Source: Drosophila miranda (Eukaryota > Arthropoda > Insecta > Diptera > Drosophilidae). From it: a stretch of DNA of 64,000 bases. Positions 1 through 8,460 of this stretch are shown one piece after another. Position numbers and translations under genes: made by a program. The stretch covers positions 28,765,522-28,829,521 of the forward strand of contig NW_022881603.1 in the NCBI RefSeq assembly GCF_003369915.1, read 5' to 3'. Each line of letters begins with the position of its first letter. Position 1 is the stretch's first letter. Below the pieces are notes generated by a model. It ran no database searches. It saw nothing but the letters and a program-made list of their open reading frames with translations, and was not told the DNA's origin.

Positions 1-101
1 AGTATCGATATGCCAACACACATTCATTCGAATACGACGATCAAGAAAGAAGAACATATAATAAAACCGTGCTATTAAAAGTTTACACTACAATGAGCTC
101 C

Positions 102-1590
102 TTATCCAGGATCCTTAAACAAAATCTGATTCTGAATATAATAATCCTCATATTCTTTGTCCTCTACAATACTTTTAACAGCCTTAACCCAATCGTCGGT
201 TAGCTGAGCTTCTTTCAAACGATGAGCTATACTTTCGGTCACCATAAGACAAGATATACGACTCAACGCGTCAACGTGCCTCACCTTCGTTCCTGAGCGA
301 TGTTCTATAACATAATTAAAATCTTGTAGGTACATGGCCCAACGTGCTACTCTCAAAGGAACGTCTTTCTTTTTGATCGTCATTGTAAATGCATTACAAT
401 CTGTGACAATTTTGAACTTTATACCCAAAACGTATACACGCCATTTCGCTAAAGCTTCGATAATTGCCAGAACCTCAAGGTCATAAGCAGGATATTTCTC
501 TTCACATGGCTTAGTCCTACGGCTCATATATTGAACTGGATGGAATTGGCTGTCTTCCAAACTCTTTTGCAGTAACACGGCTCCATACCCCCATTTTGAT
601 GCATCAGTATGGATTTCTGTCTCCAACTTCGGGTTGTACATTTCTAAAACAGGTCTACTAATCAAAGCTACCTTTAGTTGTTCAAACGCAACCTGATGTA
701 TCTCCTTAAATTCAAATTTAACATCCTTCCGCAGCAGATCTGTCAATGGTTTTGCAATAACAGCATAACCCTCAATAAACTTTTGGAAATAAGAAGTCAA
801 TCCTATGAAACGCTGCACTGCTTTTTTATCAACTGGCACTGGGAACTTTTCGACTGCCCTCGTCTTCTCATCACTTGGTCTTATCGTATTCTTTTCTATT
901 ATATACCCCAGAAAATTACCCTTTTGTCGTAACAGCTGACACTTTCTCCAATTTATACGTAGCCCATTCATTTCCGCTATCTTCAGTACTTTTCTCAACT
1001 TTAACAAACTCTCTTCTACATCTTGACTACAAATAATAACGTCACCCATATAGACTGCTGCTTCATTATTCTTTACCAAATCTCTCAACACAGCCATTAT
1101 AAATCTGGTAAACACTGCTGGAGAATTTGAAATTCCAAATGGTACATATAAAAATTCGAACTGACCATTCTGAGTCACAAAAGACGTATATTTTTGAGAC
1201 TCGACTTCTACAGGCACATGGAAAAAACCATTCGTTAAATCCAACGTGGTGAAATACTTTGCACCCTGCAGTTTCTCCAACACTGTATCCATATGTGACA
1301 TTGGAAAGTTATCGCGAACTATTTTCTCATTCAGCTTTCGGGAATCACAGCATAGTCTCTTGCTACCGTTCTTTTTGGGTACCAACACTACTGGTGATGC
1401 ATACTCCGATGTACTTGGCTTTATAATCTTCTGAGCCAGCCACTCTTCCACTTGCTTGTCCACGATTTCCTGTTCACACAACGGTAATCGTCTCGGATGC
1501 TGGAAAACTTTTATCTCATCCACTAATACAATTTTCATTTTTATCGGCGTATCTACATTTCTCTGAGGTTGGTACTTTCCTACCATACCC
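102..1590 (-). pseudogene. pol fragment (reverse transcriptase and RNase H), gypsy copy 1
   Basis: Encodes the RT-RNase H core of a Ty3/gypsy polyprotein, which would copy element RNA into DNA. Visible motifs are VVLVPKKNGSKRL at the RT entry, FTTLDLTNGFFHVP (catalytic Asp), FEFLYVPFGISNSPAVF, and an RNase H start ETEIHTDASKWGYGAVL. The second catalytic motif is AVYMGDVII, where the intact sister copy has YMDD. A neighbouring residue is also changed (CDSRKLN against CDYRKLN). The frame opens at the LINE insertion point (GMVGKYQPQ). A one-base difference from copy 2 near position 108 ends it early. It is non-functional. Confidence 0.85.
1580..1590. repeat. Target-site duplication (left) of the LINE insertion
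   Basis: CTACCATACCC lies directly before the LINE's 3' tail and recurs at 4867-4877 directly after the LINE's 5' end. The empty site is present once in the undisrupted gypsy copy near 10351-10361. The 11-bp duplication supports target-primed insertion. Confidence 0.85.
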
Positions 1591-1608
1591 TAGGTTAGGT
1601 TAGGTTAA
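1591..1608 (-). repeat. TTAGG-type tandem tail at the LINE 3' end
   Basis: On the plus strand the LINE's terminal bases read TAGGT three times followed by TTAAGG, equal to CCTAA repeats at the 3' end of the LINE strand. The run lies inside the target-site duplication boundaries, so it belongs to the LINE and not to the host site. It matches the ancestral arthropod telomere repeat TTAGG, which Drosophila telomeres lack. It may be only a short microsatellite tail. Confidence 0.7.
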
Positions 1609-1797
1609 GGCGGTAGCCGGGAGGGGGGGATAAGAGCCTCCCGCCCCCAAGCTCACTTGGACCTATAAAAGGTCCGTTGTGTTGCCGCATGGGCATGTGC
1701 CCCTTCGCGTTGCCCGAACCGTGAGAGCATACTACTGCAGGTTAAGGGCAGTCCCATCCGGTGGCTTGGATGTATTTGGACAAGGTCCCTGGTTTGA

Positions 1798-4700
1798 TTA
1801 CGGACAGGTCCGAAATGTCCGTGAGGAAAGCGGCCCCGAGAATACGAAGACGACGATTTCAAGGGCTGGGCAGTGGCAGAAGAAGTGGGGGACCGATTCC
1901 TCCTCCTCATCGTCGCGACAACTCCTGCAGAAGTCGTTATGAGGGATTGACAGTCTAGAGGCGTGAGTGCCGATCTGCCAGTGTCCCGTAATGGCTCTAG
2001 TAACTGCAGAGCACTGTGCTCTGCTGAGTTTATACAGCTCTGCTGAGCGCTTCTTCGATCGATATGGCCATATCAATCTTGAGACTTTACAGGAAACGGT
2101 TTGCTGCCATCTCCTATTGGCATTTTGCTCGAACAATTCGTGCGTTAGGAGCCTGCACGTAGCCAAGGGCATCGCTACTTGCTCCCTCTCCGGTAGGAGA
2201 GGAATCGTAGTACCCTGCCTGGCTAGCTCGTCGGCGGCGTCATTCCCCTCGATGTCCCTGTGCCCGGGGACCCATATAAGGAAGAGATCTAACTGCTCTG
2301 CGATCTCGTGCAGAGACCTGCGGCAGTCATTTACAGTCGCTGAGTTCGACGATATTGAGCCTAGAGCTTTGATAGCTGCTTGGCTGTCCGAGAAGACGCA
2401 CACTAAGTGCGTATCTAGAAGTAATTTGGAGACGATCGAAATGGCCTCCTTGATGGCTTCAACCTCCGCTTGGAACACACTACAGTGATCCGGGAGCCTG
2501 AAGCAATGACTGATGTTCAGCTCGCTGCAGTAGACTCCGCCTCCCACGCGGCCGTCTAGCTTTGAGCCATCAATGTAGAAGTGGACCGCATTTGCAGGTC
2601 CTGGTTCGCCCATCTCCCAGTCCTCCCTAGATGGGATTGATACCTGGAAGGGCGTCGAGAGGTGATCACTGGGGATACAGTAATCTGTCCTCTCTGGTAA
2701 TTGCGGGAGTCTCATCAGGATTCCCGAGTGCCCAACCGCGGATGCTTTCCACAGTCTGGCTTCTCTCATTCTGAGGGCGGAAAGTGTTGCCACCTTCTTT
2801 CCCATGAGATCCACAGGGAGGAGGTCCAGCACAGTATCCAGGGCTTCCCCTGGAGTAGTGCGTAGCCCGCCAGTTATGCATAGCTCTGCCATGCGCTGAA
2901 CTCTGCTGAGTTTATTGAGGCATGTCCTTCTGTCCAAGGCTGGCCACCATACCACCACTCCATAGAGCATGATTGGTCGTATGATGGCGGTGTAGAGCCA
3001 CCGAACTATATAGGGGGTCATTCCCCATTTTAGTCCGATGGCTTTCCTGCAAGTATAGAGGGCCACTGTGGCCTTCTTTACTCTATCCTCTATGCTCAAT
3101 TTCCAATCGAGCTTTCTATCGAGGATTAGGCCAAGATACTTGGCGTTGTTGCTGAAGACTAGCGTTTCCCCACATAGTCTTGGGGGAATCAGTACCGGAA
3201 CTTTGTACTTCCTAGTGAAAAGCACCAGTTCCGTTTTAGACGGGTTTACGCCTAACCCGCATTTGTCTGCCCATTTCGACATTTTCGTGAGAGTACTTGT
3301 CAGGCACTCACACAATGTCTGCGGAAATTTTCCGGAGAATGCTATGGCAACATCGTCCGCGTACGCCACCACACGGCAGCCACCCCCCTCTATCTCCCGC
3401 AGCAGTGTGTTCACTGCCACGTTCCATAGGAGGGGCGAGAAGACTCCGCCCTGCGGTGTGCCTCTGCTGACAAATCTGGTACACGTTGACGTCCCCAGTG
3501 ATGCCTCAACCGTCCTGCATTGTAGCATCTGATCGATCAGGCTCACCGTCCTGGAGTCAACGCCCAGATCCGTCAGTGCGCCCGTGATGGCGGTCGGAAG
3601 GATGTTGTTAAAGGCGCCTTCTATGTCGAGGAAGGCTACTAGGGTGTACTCCTTAAAATTAAGGGATGCTTCGATGATCGATGTGATCGAGTGTAGGGCC
3701 GTTTCGGTGGATCTTCCCTTCCGATAGGCATGCTGGGAGTCTGAGATCAGACTGGACGGAATGCACGCCGTTAGATGCAGCCCCAGGAGCCGCTCCATCG
3801 CCTTTAGAAGAAAAGACGATAGATTTATGGGTCTGAAATCTTTTGGGGCAGTGTGCGAGGGCTTGCCTGCCTTGGGTATGAATACGACTTTGGTCTGAAG
3901 CCAGGTGTCAGGAATGCACCCGTGGGAGAAGATTCCCTCGTAAATTATTTTGAGCCAGTTAATGGCTTTATGTCCCGCGTGAATCAGTTGGGCAGGGCCC
4001 AACGGACTTGTAGGGTTTAAAGCTTCTGATCGCCCAGGAAATGTTCTCCTGGCTTAGCAGTCTCAAGATGGCATTTGAGGCGACAGAAGGAGGCGCGAGG
4101 TAGTTGGGTCTGTTTTCATCGCAGCCAGGGAAGTGGGTATTTAGGAGAAGATTTAGCGACTCCTCGCTGGACGTAGTCCACGACTGGTCGGTGTTCTTCA
4201 AGTAGCCCAGGGTGGGTGTTGTCTTCGAGAGAACTCTGCGCAAGCGTGAGGCTTCTGAGTTACTCTCGATTTCGCTGCAGAACTTACGCCAGGAGGCGCG
4301 TTTGGCTTTTCTAAGTTCTTTGTTGTAGGTTGACAGACTGGCCTTGTATTCGGCCCAGTTTTGCTCAACGTTTTCAGCCTTAGCTTTATTGAAGAGTCTC
4401 CGGGAGGCTTTCCGGAGTTCACCCAGTTTCGGATTCCACCATTCAGGTTTCTTCCGGCCTCTGTTCTTGCCAGAGGGGCATGCTTTGTCGAGCGCCTTAT
4501 TGCAGGCGTCGGTAAAGATCTTAAGAAGACGAGTCGTGGCCTCCGTGGAGAACTCCTCCTCAGATGGGGGCTCAGGGAGAACACGACAGAGGTAATCAGA
4601 GTACCAAGTCCAGTTTGTCCGCCTGATGTTCCGGAATCGGACTGGCTTCGGTACTGAGAAGGAGAAGACAGTTTCCACGTACCTGTGGTCCGAGAAGGAG

Positions 4701-4820
4701 TGCTCTTCCAGGACCCTCCAGGATTAAATGTTACGCTGTATCTCATGAGAGGCAAGCGTGAGGTCCAGGACCTCCTTGCGGTTTTTAATGATAAAGTTGG
4801 GAGCACTACCCCGGTTTAGT
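1798..4820 (-). pseudogene. LINE ORF2 fragment: endonuclease end, reverse transcriptase, RNase H
   Basis: ORF2 of the LOA-type LINE. From its 5' side it has the end of the APE-type endonuclease, a linker rich in Lys/Arg, then the RT with FLDIEGAFNN, GTPQGGVFSPLLWN and AYADDVAIAF. RNase H follows with FYIDGSKLDG, FSDSQAAIKAL and VPGHRDIEGNDAADELA. A C-terminal Cys/His motif (CRSC, HFFCHC) comes last. A deletion of roughly 14 bases near 3990, judged against the plus-strand copy, splits it into two frames (1798-4002 and 3968-4806). Truncation removes the first part of the endonuclease. The 3' UTR is 1609-1797. Confidence 0.85.
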
Positions 4821-4866
4821 AAGACCATCTGAGTGGTCAGTAAGTAACTGAAAAGGTACTCATAAG

Positions 4867-4877
4867 CTACCATACCC
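4867..4877. repeat. Target-site duplication (right) of the LINE insertion
   Basis: Second copy of CTACCATACCC, at the 5' side of the LINE. Immediately after it the gypsy pol sequence resumes (CTAACCTCTCTAGC), matching copy 2. Confidence 0.85.
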
Positions 4878-5656
4878 CTAACCTCTCTAGCATGTACTTC
4901 ACTGAGATGACCAACATCAATTGAAAACTCCTTCTCAACTTCGTCAATACTTGACATGCAAATGCCTTTATATTCATTAAACAATTCCACGCATGAGGAC
5001 GATGCTACCTGATCAAGTTTCTTATCTTTATCCTCGCCACAAACTCTACGAACAAATCTTGTTCCTGTCTTAGAAACTTGCATGTCCACATGATCCAGAA
5101 TAGTCCTTCCTAAAATGGCTTCAAAACCAATATCCTCGTCTGTAATGACATGAAATTCTACCTCCATTTCAATCTCATCGATTTTCACTGGTATCGAAAA
5201 GCTACCAAAAGTGACAACTTGACTATCTCCATTACCTGTTAAACATTTCTCCTGGCCGATCAGTTCAAGATTTCCAAATTTCAAAAATACCCTCCTGCGA
5301 ATTAAACACAAATCTGCTCCAGTATCAATCAAACCTTGGAATACCAAATTCGCGTACTTAATATCCTTTAATTCCAAACCTGATGGAGTGAAAATACCTG
5401 ACGGCTTATCAACGACTACCTTATCTCGAATAATGTTCGTATTCGATCTATTTTCTTGTCTGGTTTCGACCTTGACATTACAGCTTGCAGCACGGTGTCC
5501 TGGTTGGCCACATTTGAAACAACAAAAATCATTTTTGGGACAATCTTTCCTCAAATGCGATTTGTCTCCACACTTAAAACATTTCCTAAAATTCTCTGCC
5601 ATCGACCCTTTCACCGAACTCTCACTTTTATTACTCAGCGGCCAATTCTTACTCAT
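4867..5656 (-). pseudogene. Zinc-knuckle and protease part of gypsy pol, copy 1
   Basis: Begins MSKNWPLSNK. It has two CCHC zinc knuckles (CFKCGDKSHLRKDC and CFKCGQPGHRAASC), which bind element RNA, then an aspartic protease with LIDTGADLCLI and AILGRTILD. The frame runs on to AREVRGMVA, where the LINE interrupts it and adds about 45 LINE-derived codons in the same frame. Apart from that break it is almost identical to residues 1-262 of copy 2. Confidence 0.85.
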
Positions 5657-5712
5657 CGGCTTGGATCCGCCTCTAGCTTTCTGGTAAACATCGATCTGAA
5701 ATTTAAGCTCCT

Positions 5713-6384
5713 TTAACTTCTAGCTTGGTACAGCATTGCCTTACTTGCCCTAGCGTCTGGTATACCATCCACAAAATATTCGATTAAACTCTCATCATCT
5801 AGTTTAATTGGCTTGGCTATCTCCATTGACGCATACAAAAACTCATGCAACGACTCTCCTTTTTTCTGCTGGCGCTTTTGCAACATTCTATGTACTTCTA
5901 CGGACGAGAGTTTAACACTAAACTCATCCAATAGAGCTGCCTTCAACGAATTCCAGTTACGAATATCACGCAAACTACGAGCGAAAGATTTTGCTGCACC
6001 AACTAACAACTGCTTGGCATAAATGAATAATTGTAATTGACTCCATTGAACAGTAGCTGCGCATTCTTCTAATTCCTCTATCCATTGATTAATGTCGGGG
6101 TTATTAGAACCAGAAAATTGTGACACACTACCTTCCACGTCTTTTAGCGTAAACCAAGATTTATACTCTGCCTGTCGCGTACCTGGTTGAACTGCTACGG
6201 TATCATCCACTGCTGTTACTACGGACTCATTCTCTGACTCTTCTTCATCCTCAACTGGAAAGCCGTGATGTATTAATAGTCTATCTTGCAAATCGCGCTT
6301 TCGTCCCGTCGTCTGCAACGCAAGCTCTCTTAACTTCTCTCGCAAATGTGCGACTCTCAGTGTCATTATCTCTTCAACTTGCAT
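5713..6384 (-). CDS. Gag (SAP-like N-terminus), gypsy copy 1
   Basis: A 223-residue Gag whose N-terminus (LRVAHLREKLRELAL, then TGRKRDLQDRLL) resembles a SAP helix-turn-helix motif. A capsid-like helical region follows (WIEELEECAATVQWSQLQ, GESLHEFLYASMEIAKP). The open frame ends at LYQARS, and the CCHC domain lies 57 bases downstream in another frame. Both copies share this arrangement, so gag-pol is probably expressed by frameshifting or reinitiation. It differs from copy 2 at one visible residue (R30, where copy 2 has L). This frame is intact although the element is dead. Confidence 0.8.
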   Translation of the reverse strand: MQVEEIMTLRVAHLREKLRELALQTTGRKRDLQDRLLIHHGFPVEDEEESENESVVTAVDDTVAVQPGTRQAEYKSWFTLKDVEGSVSQFSGSNNPDINQWIEELEECAATVQWSQLQLFIYAKQLLVGAAKSFARSLRDIRNWNSLKAALLDEFSVKLSSVEVHRMLQKRQQKKGESLHEFLYASMEIAKPIKLDDESLIEYFVDGIPDARASKAMLYQARS

Positions 6385-7245
6385 CGTGACGATTTAAATA
6401 CAAAATAATTGATATTAGCTTATATCTAAGAAAATGTAATTAAATCAACTTAAACAACCTTATTACTGCTGGCCTGTTAACAATTTTCCAGTTAACATCG
6501 ACTCCGAAAACGCCTTTAAAGTCGTCACTGTTAACGATCGCTTCTCTGTTAACGCTCACCTTACTATGGGTTTACCCTTGTTAACTCTCGCTTCTGCGCA
6601 GAACTTTCCAGACTCCAAATTTGACGCACACACACCACCACATCCAGATCTCGCTTGCCTGTCGATGTCGCTGTTACCGTCCTCTCTTTGTTGCCTTGCC
6701 TTGCTCTCGCTGTTCGCCCTTAACTCGTTGTCGCTTCCCGAATCGTCGCTGCTTCTGCTGTTACAAAATGGTCGTCTCCTTGCTGCTTGTCTCTTCTTGT
6801 AGTTGTAGTCTCCGTTCGACGCAGTGCAGCACAACAACAATCAATGTTCTTTGATTCTTGCCGTTTGCTGCCGTCGTTTTGTCGCTTCTGCTTCCTTTGG
6901 AACGAACGCACTCAGATTGTCGTCTCTGTGCCGCTTGTCTCCTTGTAGCTCTAGCCTCTCAGACGCAATGTACAACAACAACAACGAAGGTGTTGATTCT
7001 TGCTGTGTTTGCTGCCGTCTGCCGTCGTTTTGTCGCTTCTGCTCTCTTGAATGTCTGCTCACACTAATGCGCCTTCTTCGACAAGTGTCTCTCTCGCACT
7101 TATAGGTCAGACTGCAATTCAATTTCGCACCGCGACCGATCTCTTGTGTCACCAGTCTCGTGTTCGCCAAAATTTCCAAATACACGCACAAATCTCACTT
7201 GCAAATGTTGTTGTATTGGGCTTATTTTCGGACGGGCCCCCAATT
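6385..7245 (-). other. 5' leader of gypsy copy 1 with two leader repeats
   Basis: Untranslated region between the 5' LTR and gag. It contains CAACAA-rich and CT-rich stretches and two imperfect copies, about 150 bp long, of a unit including TTTGTCGCTTCTGC (near 6880 and 7030). Copy 2 has three such units. Several open frames of 60-110 codons cross the repeat on both strands, but they are repeat-derived and not conserved between copies. Confidence 0.7.
7228..7242 (-). promoter_or_regulatory. Putative primer-binding site (tRNA-Pro-like), copy 1
   Basis: On the minus strand TGGGGGCCCGTCCGA starts three bases after the LTR end. It resembles the tRNA-Pro primer site of other retroelements (TGGGGGCTCGTCC). 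The same sequence is at 12859-12873 in copy 2. The tRNA identity is inferred from memory of that motif. Confidence 0.55.
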
Positions 7246-7509
7246 TGTAGTAGTTTAAGTTACTTGATGGCGACGAGTAACATTTATTTGATAAGTATGT
7301 TGGACTTAAAATTATAACAGCTCCAAGTTTTACAAGTATGTTTGTGACTAATTATATGCGTGTACGTCTGACGCGTGGCTGAACTGACAACTGACTGATC
7401 TCTCTCTCTCTCTTGCTATCGGCTCTCTCAGAGCCGATTACTTCTCTATCCCGACGACACGACGAAAAAACGACCGCTTCGTGTCTCTCTCTTTCCTTCG
7501 TTTCCTACA
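7246..7509 (-). repeat. 5' LTR of gypsy copy 1 (264 bp)
   Basis: Runs from TGTAGTAG to TTCCTACA on the plus strand, so it begins TGTAGGAAAC and ends CTACTACA in the element's direction. It contains AATAAA in element orientation and CT/GA-rich tracts. I see no difference from the 5' LTR of copy 2 (12877-13140), but it differs at several sites from the 3' LTR of copy 2 (7516-7774). Confidence 0.9.
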
Positions 7510-7515
7510 TATATA
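7510..7515. repeat. TATATA spacer between head-to-tail gypsy copies
   Basis: Six bases separate the 5' LTR of copy 1 from the 3' LTR of copy 2. The same LTR-TATATA-LTR junction occurs at 13141-13146 and 19334-19339. It is probably the original target-site sequence. Confidence 0.8.
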
Positions 7516-7774
7516 TGTAGTAGTTTAAGTTGCTTGATGGCAACGAGTAACATTTATTTGATAAGTATGTTGGACTTAAAATTATAACAGCTCCAAGTTT
7601 TACAAGTATGTTTGTGACTAATTATATGCGTGTACGTCTGATGCGTGGCTGAACTGACAACTGACTGATCTCTCTCTCATGCTATCGGCTCTCTCAGAGC
7701 CGATTCTGCTCTATCCCGACGACACGACGAAAACACGACCGCTTCGTGTCTCTCTCTTTCCTTCGTTTCCTACA
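7516..7774 (-). repeat. 3' LTR of gypsy copy 2 (259 bp)
   Basis: TGTAGTAG to TTCCTACA on the plus strand. It is distinguished from the 5' LTRs by TTGCTTGATGGCAACG (5' LTRs: TTACTTGATGGCGACG), GATGCG for GACGCG, a shorter CT run and AAAACACG for AAAAAACG. The truncated LTRs at 13147 and 19340 carry the same TTGC...CAACG variant, so they are also 3'-type LTRs. Confidence 0.9.
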
Positions 7775-8460
7775 TTCGGCTGTCCTGACGGACCATTCGC
7801 CTCGGATGGGTCTAGCCAAGGTTTCATATATTCTGAAACTGTAGAGGTCTTATAGGGACCCTCAGTATCCCCAGGCTTCTCGACTTCGTACCTTCCATGA
7901 TTCTTTACCCTAACCACCTTATACGGCCTAGATACTTTCCTTTTAGCTTTAATCCAGTACCATACTGAGTACGCTTGATAGCTACTAGCTCATTAACCTC
8001 ATACTGTCTATCTAGTTTCCTTTTTAAGTCAAAACTCTTCTTGTTTTCCTGCTGTAACCGTGCAATGTTTTCAACTAATTCCTTTCTAATTTTTTCGCGG
8101 TCCTTGTTCAACTCTTCGATAAGTGATTCTTCCAATCTTTCTTTTATTTTTGGATCCATTCCTATACGCATGTCTAGCCCAGTCAATATCTTGAAAGGTG
8201 TTACCTTGGTACTTCGCGGCTCAACACTGTTGATCATTTGCTGTACTTTTCCTAGATGTTTATACCAACTACCGGAATTACCCTGACACAATTTCGACAA
8301 CATAGGCACCACTATCTTGTGCATCCTTTCGACTTGACCATTCCCACGTGGAACGCCTGTGCCAATCATTAAATGCTGTATTTTCTCTCTCTCACATTAT
8401 TCACGAAACAAATTGGACATAAACGCTGCACCCCTATCCGTCACTATTCTGTTTAGGATT
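7775..8460 (-). pseudogene. Integrase C-terminal part of gypsy copy 2, frameshifted
   Basis: Continues the integrase after the frameshift near 8434-8450. One frame shows TDRGAAFMSNLFRE, which holds the second catalytic Asp, then an in-frame stop near 8400. Downstream, GVPRGNGQVERMHK carries the catalytic Glu, followed by WYKHLGKVQQMIN and a basic C-terminal region ending near 7905. A small overlapping frame (7711-7917) runs into the LTR and may be the polyprotein tail. The first Asp (YHIDHVGPM) lies in the upstream frame. The frameshift and the stop each destroy the integrase. Confidence 0.75.

Larger units (their letters stand above)
1591..4866 (-). mobile_element. LOA-clade-like LINE, 5'-truncated, inserted into gypsy pol
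   Basis: Non-LTR retrotransposon on the minus strand, with its 3' end at 1591 and its 5' end at 4866. It is flanked by an 11-bp target-site duplication and is absent from the homologous gypsy copy. It covers ORF2 from the middle of the endonuclease domain to the 3' end. It is closely similar to the plus-strand copy at 13255-18203, where its first base corresponds to about 15235. The 3' end carries short TTAGG-type repeats instead of a poly-A tract. Assignment to the LOA clade rests on RNase H following RT and on the ORF1 type seen in the other copy. The D. miranda TRIM element is a candidate from memory. Confidence 0.8.
87..7509 (-). mobile_element. Ty3/gypsy LTR retrotransposon, copy 1, 3'-truncated and split by a LINE
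   Basis: Minus-strand element with its 5' LTR at 7246-7509, leader, gag, a CCHC-protease region and part of pol. It is nearly identical to the complete copy at 7516-13140, which defines its extent. Homology stops at about position 87, inside pol after the RNase H region, so the integrase and 3' LTR are missing. Positions 1-86 are unrelated sequence that I do not recognise. A LOA-type LINE interrupts pol at 1591-4866. The reverse transcriptase motif reads YMGD instead of YMDD, so this copy is catalytically dead apart from its other breaks. Confidence 0.85.

Noticed and set aside
6556..7191. Overlapping Cys/Ser-rich frames on both strands
   Set aside because: They come from the gypsy leader repeats (CAACAA and TGCTGC runs) and change with repeat number between copies.
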